A DNA stretch of 64,000 nucleotides from UKL13-2 sp036394575 (GTDB lineage Bacteria > Pseudomonadota > Gammaproteobacteria > Burkholderiales > Usitatibacteraceae): positions 1 to 64,000 of the forward strand of contig DASWEY010000077.1 of NCBI GenBank assembly GCA_036394575.1. The letters run 5' to 3'. The position numbers and the translations under genes are program-made. This document shows, one piece after another, positions 1-7,865 of this stretch (the first letter of the stretch is position 1; each line of letters begins with the position of its first letter). Under the pieces are notes generated by a model. It searched no databases. It worked only from the letters and a program-made list of their open reading frames with translations, and was not told where the DNA came from.

Positions 1-1
1 G

Positions 2-352
2 CTTGACAAGGCCGGCGAGTTTTATCAAAAGGTATTCGGCTTCGCCGATGCCGAGACCAAGAAGACGCGCGACCACACTTCGCGCCATATGACCGACGGC
101 GAGATCGACTTCGCCCTGCTCAAATACGATGCCGGCACCCAGTCGGCCGAGTCCAGGGCCGCGGGTGATGGTCCCTGCATCCATCACTTTGCGGTGGAGG
201 TCGACAATATTGAAGAATCCACCAAACAGATCCTGTCCTATGGCTGCAAGATCGTCAGCGATCCGGGCGTCATCCCGGTGAAATTTCACGCCCCCGGCGG
301 CACTGTGGCCGAGCTGGTTCCGCGCGGCCGTTACAAGCGGAAAACCGCTTAG
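2..352 (+). CDS. VOC-family (glyoxalase-fold) protein, 5' end missing
   Basis: The reading frame is open from the first bases of the window to a stop at 350-352, so the N-terminus lies outside. The visible 116 residues start with an LDKAGEFYQKVFGF-type segment, the classic first strand and helix of a vicinal-oxygen-chelate domain, and end with HAPGGTVAELVPR, the closing strand where a metal-binding Glu normally sits (E of AELVP). Family members include lactoylglutathione lyases, dioxygenases and epimerases, and the substrate cannot be told here. An internal ATG at 89 is not the start because upstream codons are clearly part of the domain. The neighbours downstream are transporter genes for organic acids, but co-transcription is not shown. 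Confidence 0.85.
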   Translation, partial: LDKAGEFYQKVFGFADAETKKTRDHTSRHMTDGEIDFALLKYDAGTQSAESRAAGDGPCIHHFAVEVDNIEESTKQILSYGCKIVSDPGVIPVKFHAPGGTVAELVPRGRYKRKTA

Positions 353-476
353 ACTGCAGCGCAGGTCCGAACAAACCGACGGGAGTCACGGCAACGCAAC
401 CATGGCGGACGCCTTTCCATAAAAGGCGCCGGACAAATCAATAACGCGACACAAGAGGTCGCGATGAGGAGCAAAA

Positions 477-941
477 ATGATCGATGCTTTTCGCAAGGGA
501 GACTTCTGGGCCGGCCTGGCGCTCGCCGCGCTCGGCGCCTATATCGTCAAGGAGTCCCTGGGCTGGGTCTATCTCGGTGAAGACGGCCCCGGCGCCGGAT
601 TTTTTCCGCGCTGGTACGGCATCACCATGGTGTTTTTTTCGCTGCTGATGGTGGCGGGCGCCGTGCTGAAACGCGATCCGGCCTCCGCGCGCAGCACCCT
701 CAACTGGAGCGAATTGCGCCGTGCCTTGGGTTGCTGGCTGGCGCTGGTGATTTGTGTGGCCTTGCTCAAGGTGCTGGGGTTTTTCATCGCCTTCTCCCTG
801 CTTGGCTGGTTCATGATCGCCATCATGTTCCGCCAGCCACAGCGCATTGCCCTCAGCGTTTCCATTGGCGGCGCCTTGGGCTTCTACCTGCTGTTTTCAT
901 GGGGTTTGGACCTGTCCCTTCCTTCTGGCATGCTCTTCTAG
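477..941 (+). CDS. tctB: Tripartite tricarboxylate transporter, small membrane subunit (TctB family)
   Basis: This 154-residue protein has four hydrophobic segments and the family's typical N-terminal GEDGPGAGFFPRW stretch around residues 36-48, which precedes the second membrane span. TctB is the small integral subunit that pairs with TctA to import carboxylates, driven by an ion gradient and fed by a periplasmic binding protein. The start has a good ribosome site (GAGGAG six bases upstream). The gene is followed seven bases later by tctA and then a binding protein, so the three form one transporter operon. The substrate is not predictable from sequence. Confidence 0.9.
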   Translation: MIDAFRKGDFWAGLALAALGAYIVKESLGWVYLGEDGPGAGFFPRWYGITMVFFSLLMVAGAVLKRDPASARSTLNWSELRRALGCWLALVICVALLKVLGFFIAFSLLGWFMIAIMFRQPQRIALSVSIGGALGFYLLFSWGLDLSLPSGMLF

Positions 942-948
942 GAATCCC

Positions 949-2460
949 ATGGACGTCATCAATGGATTGATGCAGGGTTTTGCCGTGGCGATGACACCCA
1001 CGGCCCTTGCCATGTGTTTTATCGGGGTGCTGCTGGGAACGGTGGTGGGTGTGCTGCCGGGCCTCGGTCCGCCGGCGACCATCGCCATGCTGCTACCGCT
1101 GACTTTCAAGATGGAGCCGACCGGCGCCATGATCATGCTGGCCGGCATTTATTACGGCGCCAAGTATGGCGGCTCGACCACCTCGATCCTGCTGAATGTG
1201 CCGGGAGAATCCGCCTCCGTGGTCACCTGCCTCGATGGCTACCAGATGGCGCGCAACGGCCGCGCCGGGCCGGCACTGGGCATCAGCGCCATCGCCTCTT
1301 TCATCGCCGGAACCTTTGGCGTGGTCGCCCTGATGCTGGTGGCGCCGCCCCTGGCCAAGCTGTCGCTGGCCTTCAGCTCGCCGGAATATTTTGCCCTGAT
1401 GGTACTGGGCCTCGCCATGGTGGTTTTACTGGCCGGTGAATCGCTGACCAAGGCGATACTCGCCATGCTGGTCGGCCTGTGGATCGCCAGCATGGGTACC
1501 GACCTGTTCAGCGCCACCTCGCGCTTCACCTTCGGCATGACCAACTTGCTGGGCGGCATCGACTTCGTGGTCGTGGCCATCGGCATTTTCGCGGTCGGGG
1601 AAGTGATGGCGAACATGGAGTCCTCGGAGCCGGCGGAAATGCTGCCCCTGCCGAAAGGCCTGCGCAATCTGATGCCAACCTGGCAGGACATGAAGGATTG
1701 TAGATTTGCTTTTGTGAACGGTTCTGTGCTCGGCTTCCTGATCGGAGTGCTGCCCGGCGCCGGCTCGACCATTGCTTCGTTTTTGTCCTACGGTGTCGAG
1801 AAAGCGGTGTCGAAACATCCGGAGAAATTCGGCACCGGCGTCATTGAAGGCGTCGCCGCGCCGGAAGGCGCCAATAACGCCGAGACCGGTGGCGCCCTGG
1901 TGCCCCTGCTCACTCTCGGCATTCCCGGCAGCGGCACCACCGCCATTCTGCTGGCGGCTCTGGTGCTGTGGGGCTTCAAGCCGGGCCCCCTGTTCATCGA
2001 GGAGAGTCCGGCCATGTTCTGGGGACTGGTGGCAAGCATGTATATCGGCAATGTCATGCTGCTGATCCTGAACCTGCCCCTGGTGTCGGTGTTCGCGCAA
2101 CTGTTGAAGCTGCCGGGATATGCCATGTACCCCTTGATCCTCGGGGTATCGATGATCGGCGTTTACACCGCATCGAGCAGCCTGTTCGACCTTGGCCTGC
2201 TGACGCTGTTCGGCCTGATGGGATATGCCATGCGCAAGCTGCATTTTCCGACCGGGCCGCTGGTATTGGGCCTGGTACTCGGCGACGGCATGGAAAAAGC
2301 GCTGCGCCAGTCCCTGATGATGTCGCAGGGGGATATCGCCATCTTGTGGCAGCGCCCGATCCCCGCCGTGCTGCTGGCGATTGCCGTATTGTTGCTGGTG
2401 GTACCGTTGTTCAAAAAATTCAATGCCATGCGGGTCCAGGTCATCGACCAGGAGGCCTGA
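949..2460 (+). CDS. tctA: Tripartite tricarboxylate transporter, large permease subunit (TctA family)
   Basis: The predicted protein is 503 residues, the normal length for TctA, with about a dozen hydrophobic segments and the conserved GVLPGLGPPATIAMLLP motif near residues 27-43 and its repeat GVLPGAGSTIASF near residue 265, the two inverted-repeat glycine/proline loops of this family. I chose ATG 949 (MDVINGLMQGF) rather than the longer open frame starting at 847, because the extra 34 residues overlap tctB and lack similarity to the family. It forms the transport channel with TctB at 477-941. The cluster also encodes its own binding protein just downstream. Confidence 0.93.
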   Translation: MDVINGLMQGFAVAMTPTALAMCFIGVLLGTVVGVLPGLGPPATIAMLLPLTFKMEPTGAMIMLAGIYYGAKYGGSTTSILLNVPGESASVVTCLDGYQMARNGRAGPALGISAIASFIAGTFGVVALMLVAPPLAKLSLAFSSPEYFALMVLGLAMVVLLAGESLTKAILAMLVGLWIASMGTDLFSATSRFTFGMTNLLGGIDFVVVAIGIFAVGEVMANMESSEPAEMLPLPKGLRNLMPTWQDMKDCRFAFVNGSVLGFLIGVLPGAGSTIASFLSYGVEKAVSKHPEKFGTGVIEGVAAPEGANNAETGGALVPLLTLGIPGSGTTAILLAALVLWGFKPGPLFIEESPAMFWGLVASMYIGNVMLLILNLPLVSVFAQLLKLPGYAMYPLILGVSMIGVYTASSSLFDLGLLTLFGLMGYAMRKLHFPTGPLVLGLVLGDGMEKALRQSLMMSQGDIAILWQRPIPAVLLAIAVLLLVVPLFKKFNAMRVQVIDQEA

Positions 2461-2486
2461 AAATGAAAAATAACCGGAGGAATAAA

Positions 2487-3461
2487 ATGATGCGCTACGC
2501 AAGAATCATCGCCATGGCACTCGTATCGACATTCATCAGCGGCGTCGCCTGTGCCCAATGGAAACCAAGCAAACCGATCGATCTGGTGGTGCATACCGGC
2601 CCCGGCGGCGGAAGCGATGTGCTGGCGCGCAGCATCGCCGTGATGCTGGAAAAGGAAAAACTGCTTCCCGTGCGCCTGCAGGTGGTCAATAAAACGGGTG
2701 GCAATGCCGCGGTTGCCGCGGCCTATCTGGCGGACAAGAAAGGCGATACCAATACCATCGGCCTGATCACCAGCGTGTGGATCGCGACGCCGCTTACCAG
2801 CAGCGAGGCCAAGGTCACCCTGCGCGATTTGACGCCGATCGCTCGCCTGGTGCTGGAGCCGGCGGTATTCGCGGTACGCGCCGACTCGCCCTTCAAGACC
2901 ATGCATGACTTCATTGAAGCGGCGCGTGCCAACCCCGGCAAGCTCAAGCAATCCGGCGGCTCGCTCACCTCGCGCGACAGCATCATGCGCCAGGCCCTGC
3001 AACAGCACACCGGAACCAAATGGGCGTTCGTGTCCTTCCAAGGCGGCGGCGAACGCGTCGCGGCATTATTGGGCGGCCATGTGGACATGATGATCATCGA
3101 GCCACAGGAAGCCGGGGAACATATTCGCGCCGGGAAGATGCGCGTGCTGGCCCAGATTGCCGAAAAACCACTGCCCAACTATCCCGGCGTGCCGACGCTC
3201 AAGGAAGCCGGCTACGACGTCACGGTGCCGCCGCAAATCCGGGCGGTCGTGGCGCCGTCAGGCGTACCGAAGGAGGTCGTGGCTTACTGGGAGGAACTGT
3301 TTTCCAAATTGCATAACACGGCCTCCTGGCACAAATACGTGGCAGATAATCAGCTCGAAGAAGGTTTCCTGACCGGCGCCGAGCTGCCGAAATCGATCGA
3401 CAGGATCGAAGACGAGTTGCGCACGCAGTTTCAGCATGCCGGCGTGGCCACGGTGCGCTGA
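2487..3461 (+). CDS. Bug/TctC-family periplasmic binding protein
   Basis: This 324-residue exported protein starts with a signal peptide ending near CAQWKPSKPI (cleavage probably after A of SGVACA). The WKPSKPIDLVVHTGPGGGSDVLAR segment is the typical first strand and glycine loop of Bug proteins that bind carboxylate ligands. Start: GGAGG at 2476-2480 lies six bases before ATG 2487; an in-frame ATG at 2463 lacks such a site. It follows tctBA on the same strand and is the probable substrate-capturing partner. The ligand is unknown. A second Bug protein at 40610 belongs to a different gene cluster. Confidence 0.92.
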   Translation: MMRYARIIAMALVSTFISGVACAQWKPSKPIDLVVHTGPGGGSDVLARSIAVMLEKEKLLPVRLQVVNKTGGNAAVAAAYLADKKGDTNTIGLITSVWIATPLTSSEAKVTLRDLTPIARLVLEPAVFAVRADSPFKTMHDFIEAARANPGKLKQSGGSLTSRDSIMRQALQQHTGTKWAFVSFQGGGERVAALLGGHVDMMIIEPQEAGEHIRAGKMRVLAQIAEKPLPNYPGVPTLKEAGYDVTVPPQIRAVVAPSGVPKEVVAYWEELFSKLHNTASWHKYVADNQLEEGFLTGAELPKSIDRIEDELRTQFQHAGVATVR

Positions 3462-3522
3462 TTCCGGCGCCGATGACAGGGCATGCCAGACAAATTGTTA
3501 CCAATTCAGCTACCCGTCGCCC

Positions 3523-4485
3523 ATGAAAATCGTCATTCCCGATGACTATCAGGATGCCGCGCGCAGCCTGAGGTCTTTTGCCAAACTCGCCGGTCACGAG
3601 GTGCAGGTCTACCGCGACACTGTCAAGAGCGTCGATGCCCTGGTGGAGCGATTCAAGGACGCGGAGGCGCTGGTGCTGATTCGCGAGCGCACCCGCATAA
3701 GCCGCGAGCTGGTGGCGCGCCTGCCGAAATTGCGCCTCATCAGCCAGGCGGGACACGGGGGTGCGCATATCGACATCGATGCCTGCACCGAATTCGGCAT
3801 TACCGTCTGCGCCTCGGGCATTTCCAATCCGGATGCGGCCGCCGAAATCACCTGGGCGTTGCTGCTGGCCTCAGCGCGCTTCATCATTTCCGAAGCCAAT
3901 CGCGCCCAGCAGGGGCTGTGGCAGGGCCGGCTGGGTGAAAGCGTGTCCGGCAAATTGCTGGGGATCGTCGGCTACGGTAAGATCGGCCAGCGCATCGCGC
4001 GTTATGGCCAGGCTTTCGGCATGAGCGTGGCCGTGCTGGGACATCGGCCGAGCACGATGGAACGTGCCCGAGCCGATGGTTTGCGCGTCATCGAGGACCG
4101 CCGCACGTTCTTTGCGCAATCGGATTTCGTATCCCTGCATTTGCGCCTCAACGCCGACACCCGCGACTTCGTCACGCTAGACGATTTGCTGGCGATGAAG
4201 CCGACGGCCCATCTGATCAATACCGCGCGTTCGCGGCTGATCGCCAGCGGCGCGCTGGTGAGGGCGCTGGATGCAGGCCGACCCGGCTATGCCGCCGTCG
4301 ACGTGTACGATGATGAACCCATCACCCGCGATCATCCGCTGCTGGGCCGCAACAATGTGATTTGCACGCCGCATATCGGCTATACCGAACGCGGCACCTA
4401 TGAGGTGTACCTGGGCGCGGCATTCGACCAGATCGTGGCGTTCGCCGCCGGCAACCCGATTCATGTGCTCGGCGGCAGCCACTGA
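3523..4485 (+). CDS. D-isomer-specific 2-hydroxyacid dehydrogenase family protein
   Basis: A 320-residue protein with the two-domain layout of NAD-dependent 2-hydroxyacid dehydrogenases. The Rossmann loop is GIVGYGKIG near residue 147, followed by the NTARSRL segment carrying the substrate Arg, an Asp/Glu pair in DVYDDEP, and the catalytic His in CTPHIGYTE near residue 287. I chose ATG 3523 (MKIVIPDDYQ); the open frame extends 29 codons upstream but without family features. The gene follows the Tct transporter, so it may act on the imported hydroxyacid or its oxidation product; that link is inference. It ends at a strong shared terminator. Confidence 0.88.
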   Translation: MKIVIPDDYQDAARSLRSFAKLAGHEVQVYRDTVKSVDALVERFKDAEALVLIRERTRISRELVARLPKLRLISQAGHGGAHIDIDACTEFGITVCASGISNPDAAAEITWALLLASARFIISEANRAQQGLWQGRLGESVSGKLLGIVGYGKIGQRIARYGQAFGMSVAVLGHRPSTMERARADGLRVIEDRRTFFAQSDFVSLHLRLNADTRDFVTLDDLLAMKPTAHLINTARSRLIASGALVRALDAGRPGYAAVDVYDDEPITRDHPLLGRNNVICTPHIGYTERGTYEVYLGAAFDQIVAFAAGNPIHVLGGSH

Positions 4486-4502
4486 CCAGGCCACCGGACA
4501 AT

Positions 4503-4530
4503 AAAAAAACGGGGCGTCGCCCCGTTTTTT
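4503..4530. terminator. Bidirectional rho-independent terminator
   Basis: A perfect stem of ACGGGGCG / CGCCCCGT with a short loop is flanked by seven A residues on the left and six T residues on the right. It lies between the convergent 2-hydroxyacid dehydrogenase and PuuD-like genes and can stop transcription from both sides. Confidence 0.92.
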
Positions 4531-4547
4531 ATCGTGAATAATCCGGC

Positions 4548-5144
4548 CTACAGGCCGCCGTTCTGCTGGGCCACCATGCAAAACAGCATGGGAATCGACA
4601 ACATGGTATTGGCGCGCGAGGTCAGCATCGCCAGTCGCGCCGCTTTCGCTTTCTCTTCCGGCTCCACCTGGACCATGCCCAGCGCTTTTTTCTGGTTGGG
4701 CCAGATGATGAACCAGACATTGAATGCCATCACCAACGCCAGCCACATGCCGATGCCGATCGCGGTAAACGGTCGCTGCAAGCCCAGCGCCTGGGCGATG
4801 TAGCCGTTCATCGCGGCCAGCGTGGCGCCGGTGATGACCGTCCACAGCGCGGCATGGCGGAACCACATCAGCGCGGCGGGCGCGATCACCTTGCTGATGG
4901 CCGGCTTCTGTTCATCGGGGATCTTGGGCATCGAAGGGATCTGCACAAAATTGAAGTAGTACAGCAATCCGATCCACATCACGCCGAATGTGACATGCAG
5001 CCAGCGGACCACAAAGGCCCACCAGGCATGCTGTCCGACCGCCACATAGCTGCCGGTAAGCGCGCCGACCAGCACAATGATGACCAGCAGCAGAACAAAA
5101 CCGGCAATGACCGTTCTCTGCAAAGACTGAAAAATTGCACCCAT
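4548..5144 (-). CDS. PuuD-like (DUF989) membrane protein without the cytochrome domain
   Basis: This 198-residue protein has about five hydrophobic segments and resembles the N-terminal membrane domain of urate hydroxylase PuuD: WWAFVVRWLHVTFGVMWIGLLYYFNF near residues 41-66, with a conserved His in RWLHV, and MNGYIAQALGL later. Full PuuD carries a C-terminal cytochrome c domain; this one ends after the membrane part, a form common in beta-proteobacteria. No purine genes are nearby, so urate oxidation should not be assumed. GGAGGAGG lies six bases upstream of the ATG. It is transcribed alone, facing the terminator at 4503-4530. Confidence 0.75.
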   Translation of the reverse strand: MGAIFQSLQRTVIAGFVLLLVIIVLVGALTGSYVAVGQHAWWAFVVRWLHVTFGVMWIGLLYYFNFVQIPSMPKIPDEQKPAISKVIAPAALMWFRHAALWTVITGATLAAMNGYIAQALGLQRPFTAIGIGMWLALVMAFNVWFIIWPNQKKALGMVQVEPEEKAKAARLAMLTSRANTMLSIPMLFCMVAQQNGGL

Positions 5145-5233
5145 ATTGAACCTCCTCCAGATTGTCAGGGGAAAATCGAGCGCGAACAGTCTAGCATTTG
5201 TGCGGCGCGGCGCGCGGCCGCACCACTACACGG

Positions 5234-5782
5234 TCATTTCTTCAATTTGTCTGCAAACAGTTTGCGAAATTTGGACACCTTGGGCGACACCACCGCCATG
5301 CAATAGCCCTGGTTCGGATTGCGCTTGAAGAATTCCTGGTGATAATCCTCAGCTGGATAAAACGTGCCGGCATCACTGACCTCGGTCACCAATTTTGCAT
5401 CGAAGGTACCCTCGGCGTTCAGGTTGGCGATCCGTTCCTCGGCGATCCTGCGCTGCTCCGGCGAATGCACGAAAATCGCCGAACGATACTGGGTGCCGCG
5501 ATCATTACCCTGTCGGTTCAGGGTGGTCGGATCATGTGTGGCAAAGAAGATGCCGAGAATCGTGGCGTAGGAAATCACGGCGGGATCGAACGTCACTCGC
5601 ACGACTTCCGCATGGCCGGTGTCGCCATTGCAAATCTGCTCATAGGTCGGGTTCGGCCGTTGCCCGCCCGTATAGCCGGAAACGACATCGCTCACCCCGA
5701 CGACTTCGTCGAACACCGCCTCGGTACACCAGAAACATCCACCGCCCAGGGTGGCAATTTCAACTTGGCTGCTCATGTTCAT
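5234..5782 (-). CDS. msrA: Peptide-methionine (S)-S-oxide reductase MsrA
   Basis: A 182-residue protein with the MsrA active-site motif GGCFWCTEAVF near residues 14-24; its first Cys is the catalytic nucleophile. Later motifs (YTGG, HAEVVRV, YHQEFFKRN) are standard. It reduces methionine S-sulfoxide in proteins with thioredoxin as donor. The start at 5782 (MNMSSQVEI) has AAGG five bases upstream; a longer frame to 5848 has no such site and no family similarity. Beside it lie sodB and sodC, so the block looks like an oxidative-damage group, though the genes have separate signals. Confidence 0.96.
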   Translation of the reverse strand: MNMSSQVEIATLGGGCFWCTEAVFDEVVGVSDVVSGYTGGQRPNPTYEQICNGDTGHAEVVRVTFDPAVISYATILGIFFATHDPTTLNRQGNDRGTQYRSAIFVHSPEQRRIAEERIANLNAEGTFDAKLVTEVSDAGTFYPAEDYHQEFFKRNPNQGYCMAVVSPKVSKFRKLFADKLKK

Positions 5783-5882
5783 TTTTCCTTTGAGTAAAGT
5801 AATCAAGCGCCGCAACGGGCGGTCGCTTGGAAAATAAGTCGTCATCAAGGTCCGAAACTTTCACCTGCCGGCGCCATGTAAA

Positions 5883-5914
5883 ACCGGCCAAGCCGCTCAC
5901 GCGGATTGGCCGGT
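5883..5914 (-). terminator. Hairpin terminator downstream of sodB
   Basis: Arms ACCGGCCAA and TTGGCCGGT pair perfectly, with a further CCGC/GCGG pair inside. On the minus strand the stem is followed by a short T run (GGTTTTACA), fitting termination of sodB. Confidence 0.75.
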
Positions 5915-5936
5915 CCATCGCTGCCTGCGCAATGCC

Positions 5937-6533
5937 TTATTTCGTGAAATTGGCGGCAACGAAGTCCCAGTTCACGATGGCCCAGAAACCCTTGAGGTAG
6001 TTCGGACGGCTGTTGCGATAATCGATGTAATAGGCATGCTCCCAGACATCGCAGGTCAGCAGCGGCTTGAGGCCTTGCGTCAGCGGCGTTGCGGCATTAC
6101 TGGTACTTTCCAGCGACAGGGAGCCGTCGGCCTTCTTGCACAGCCATGCCCAGCCCGAACCGAAGGTACCGGCGGCCTTGGCGTCGAATTGCTTCTGGAA
6201 CTCTTCGAACGAGCCGAATTGCTTGTCGATGGCAGCCGCCAGCGCGCCTGCCGGCTTGCCGCCGCCTCCTTGCGCGACAGGCTTGAAGCCGAGGAAGTAA
6301 AAATCATGGTTCCAGATCTGCGCCGCATTGTTGAAGATCGGTCCCGCGGGCGCTTTTTTCACTACTTCTTCGAGGCTCAGGTTTTCGAATTCGGTGCCTT
6401 TGGCGAGATTATTGAGATTGGTCACATAGGTGGCGTGATGCTTGCCGTAATGGAAATCGATGGTTTCGGCAGAAATATGTGGGGCCAGCGCATCTTTGGC
6501 ATATGGCAGGGCAACTTGGGCAAAAACGGTCAT
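5937..6533 (-). CDS. sodB: Iron-type superoxide dismutase
   Basis: A 198-residue Fe/Mn superoxide dismutase. Metal ligands appear in order: His in DFHYGKHH, His in QIWNHDFYF, then Asp and His in CDVWEHAYY. The Gln in FNNAAQIWNH occupies the position typical of iron-type enzymes, and AGTFGSGWAWL is characteristic. It has no signal peptide and should be cytoplasmic. Two adjacent ATGs (6536, 6533) are possible; the second fits better because GGAG lies five bases upstream of it. It is read divergently from sodC, whose product is exported, so the two enzymes cover different compartments. Confidence 0.96.
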   Translation of the reverse strand: MTVFAQVALPYAKDALAPHISAETIDFHYGKHHATYVTNLNNLAKGTEFENLSLEEVVKKAPAGPIFNNAAQIWNHDFYFLGFKPVAQGGGGKPAGALAAAIDKQFGSFEEFQKQFDAKAAGTFGSGWAWLCKKADGSLSLESTSNAATPLTQGLKPLLTCDVWEHAYYIDYRNSRPNYLKGFWAIVNWDFVAANFTK

Positions 6534-6892
6534 CATGACTCCATGGGTGGTTAGGGAAAATTGGGCAACTGACTGCGGGCTTAGATGGGCGCTGCAGCGC
6601 TGAAACGCAAGCGCCGACGGCGATATTTTCGCAGGAAAAAACATCCAGCAGTTGGACCTTGCCCGCGCGCAATGATTCATCGGCGCATCGGCGGTTTCGC
6701 AGGCGCTTGCACATTGCCGTGCACCAGTGCGAATCGACCATTGTCGATGGCTGCATTGTGAATTTGTTGTATCCTCGACGGCAATGGCAGCGAAAAACGT
6801 TCAGGCTGATCGCCGCACCGAACCGAAAAATAAAATCGCCAGATCGAAATCAGCAGGTATTTCCCTGCTGCTTTGAACTTTATGAGGAAACG
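6534..6892. other. Divergent intergenic region between sodB and sodC
   Basis: About 360 bases with no convincing gene. It must hold both promoters. The part nearest sodC contains a small hairpin (separate entry). The open frames here on both strands lack ribosome sites and recognisable composition. Confidence 0.6.
6851..6870 (+). promoter_or_regulatory. Leader hairpin of sodC
   Basis: CAGCAGG and CCTGCTG pair around a six-base loop 14 bases before the GAGG ribosome site of sodC. It could affect transcript stability or translation; the function is unknown. Confidence 0.4.
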
Positions 6893-7420
6893 ATGATGAA
6901 ATCTCTAATCAAAGCCCTGTGTGCCGCCGGCGCCCTCAGTTTGAGCGCGCTGGCGCACGCGGAGATCACCGCCGATATGAACCTGGTGGACGCCAAGGGC
7001 ATCGGCAAATCCGTCGGCCAGGTGGTGGTCTCGGAATCTCCCTATGGACTGGTGTTTACGCCCGCACTGAACGGCCTGCCGCCCGGTCTGCACGGCTTTC
7101 ACGTGCACGAAAACCCCAGCTGCGAAGCCAAGGAAAGCGATGGAAAAATGGTGCCTGCCTTGGCGGCTGGCGGCCATCTGGATCCGGCCGGCACCAAGCG
7201 TCACGGCCTGCCTTGGGGCGATGGACATCTGGGGGACCTGCCGGCCCTGTTTGTCGACGCCAATGGCGCCGCCAGCAACCCGGTACTGGCGCCACGCCTC
7301 AAGATGGCCGATCTGAAAGGCCGCTCGCTGATGATTCACGTCGGCGGCGACAATCATGCCGACCATCCGGCGCCGCTGGGCGGCGGCGGCATACGGATGG
7401 TGTGCGGCGTGTTCAAATAA
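6893..7420 (+). CDS. sodC: Cu/Zn superoxide dismutase, exported
   Basis: A 175-residue precursor with a signal peptide (MMKSLIKALCAAG...ALAHA, cleaved near residue 22). Copper and zinc ligands are visible: HGFHVHENPSC, a zinc-loop His in GGHLDP, HGLPWGDGHLGDLP, and the final MIHVGGDNHADHP. It removes superoxide in the periplasm. GAGG lies five bases before ATG 6893; the next ATG three bases later is also possible. It is divergent from sodB and ends at the terminator at 7474-7506. Confidence 0.96.
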   Translation: MMKSLIKALCAAGALSLSALAHAEITADMNLVDAKGIGKSVGQVVVSESPYGLVFTPALNGLPPGLHGFHVHENPSCEAKESDGKMVPALAAGGHLDPAGTKRHGLPWGDGHLGDLPALFVDANGAASNPVLAPRLKMADLKGRSLMIHVGGDNHADHPAPLGGGGIRMVCGVFK

Positions 7421-7473
7421 ATGATGCGTTGAACGCCCTGTCCCTGCGGGGCCGACTCACGCGGAAAATGAAA

Positions 7474-7506
7474 CGCCCCATCAAGCAGGCTGATGGGGCG
7501 TTTTTT
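7474..7506. terminator. Rho-independent terminator between sodC and the formate dehydrogenase operon
   Basis: The arms CGCCCCATCA and TGATGGGGCG are perfectly complementary around a seven-base loop and are followed by six T residues. On the opposite strand an A/T-rich tract follows as well, so it can also end the leftward fdh operon. Confidence 0.92.
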
Positions 7507-7540
7507 ACGCAGCCGTAGCGCAGGGCGGCGCTGCGGCAGG

Positions 7541-7855
7541 CTATTTCTTTTTGTTGGGTGCGACGACAACCGCCGGCTTGACCGCAGCTGCCGGGGCGGG
7601 CGCCGCGGCGGCCACAATCGGCGTCGGCTTCGGAACAGGTTTGCCGGCCTTCTTCATATTGGCGCGGAAGTTGGCCACAGCCAGGTCTTCGTACTTGGCC
7701 TGATCGGCCTTGCCCTTTTCTGCAGCCGCCTTGTCCTTGGCAGCCTTTTCTTCGGCCACCTTGGGATCCACCGGCGGCGGCGGCGGCAATTTGGCCATTG
7801 CATTCAGCGAGAACGCAGCCAGTGTAGCGGCAATGATAATTTTTGCGATTGTCAT
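7541..7855 (-). CDS. Small secreted Pro/Ala/Lys-rich protein at the end of the fdh operon
   Basis: A 104-residue protein that I cannot assign to a family. It has a signal peptide (MTIAKIIIAATLAAFSLNAMA), then a PPPPP run, a short charged helix rich in Lys, Glu and Ala (about residues 30-70), and a Pro/Ala/Val/Lys-rich tail ending NKKK. The layout suggests a periplasmic, flexible protein. It starts ten bases after the gamma-subunit gene with a GGAG-type site, so it belongs to the formate dehydrogenase operon and is its last gene. Its role is unknown. Confidence 0.7.
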   Translation of the reverse strand: MTIAKIIIAATLAAFSLNAMAKLPPPPPVDPKVAEEKAAKDKAAAEKGKADQAKYEDLAVANFRANMKKAGKPVPKPTPIVAAAAPAPAAAVKPAVVVAPNKKK

Positions 7856-7865
7856 CTGGCTCTCC

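Noticed and set aside
410..429. CGCCTTT/AAAGGCG hairpin before tctB as a terminator
   Set aside because: Only seven paired bases and no T run; too weak to claim.
1426..2502. A 358-codon minus-strand frame across tctA
   Set aside because: Antisense shadow of the transporter gene with a His/Gln/Arg-rich product and no motif.
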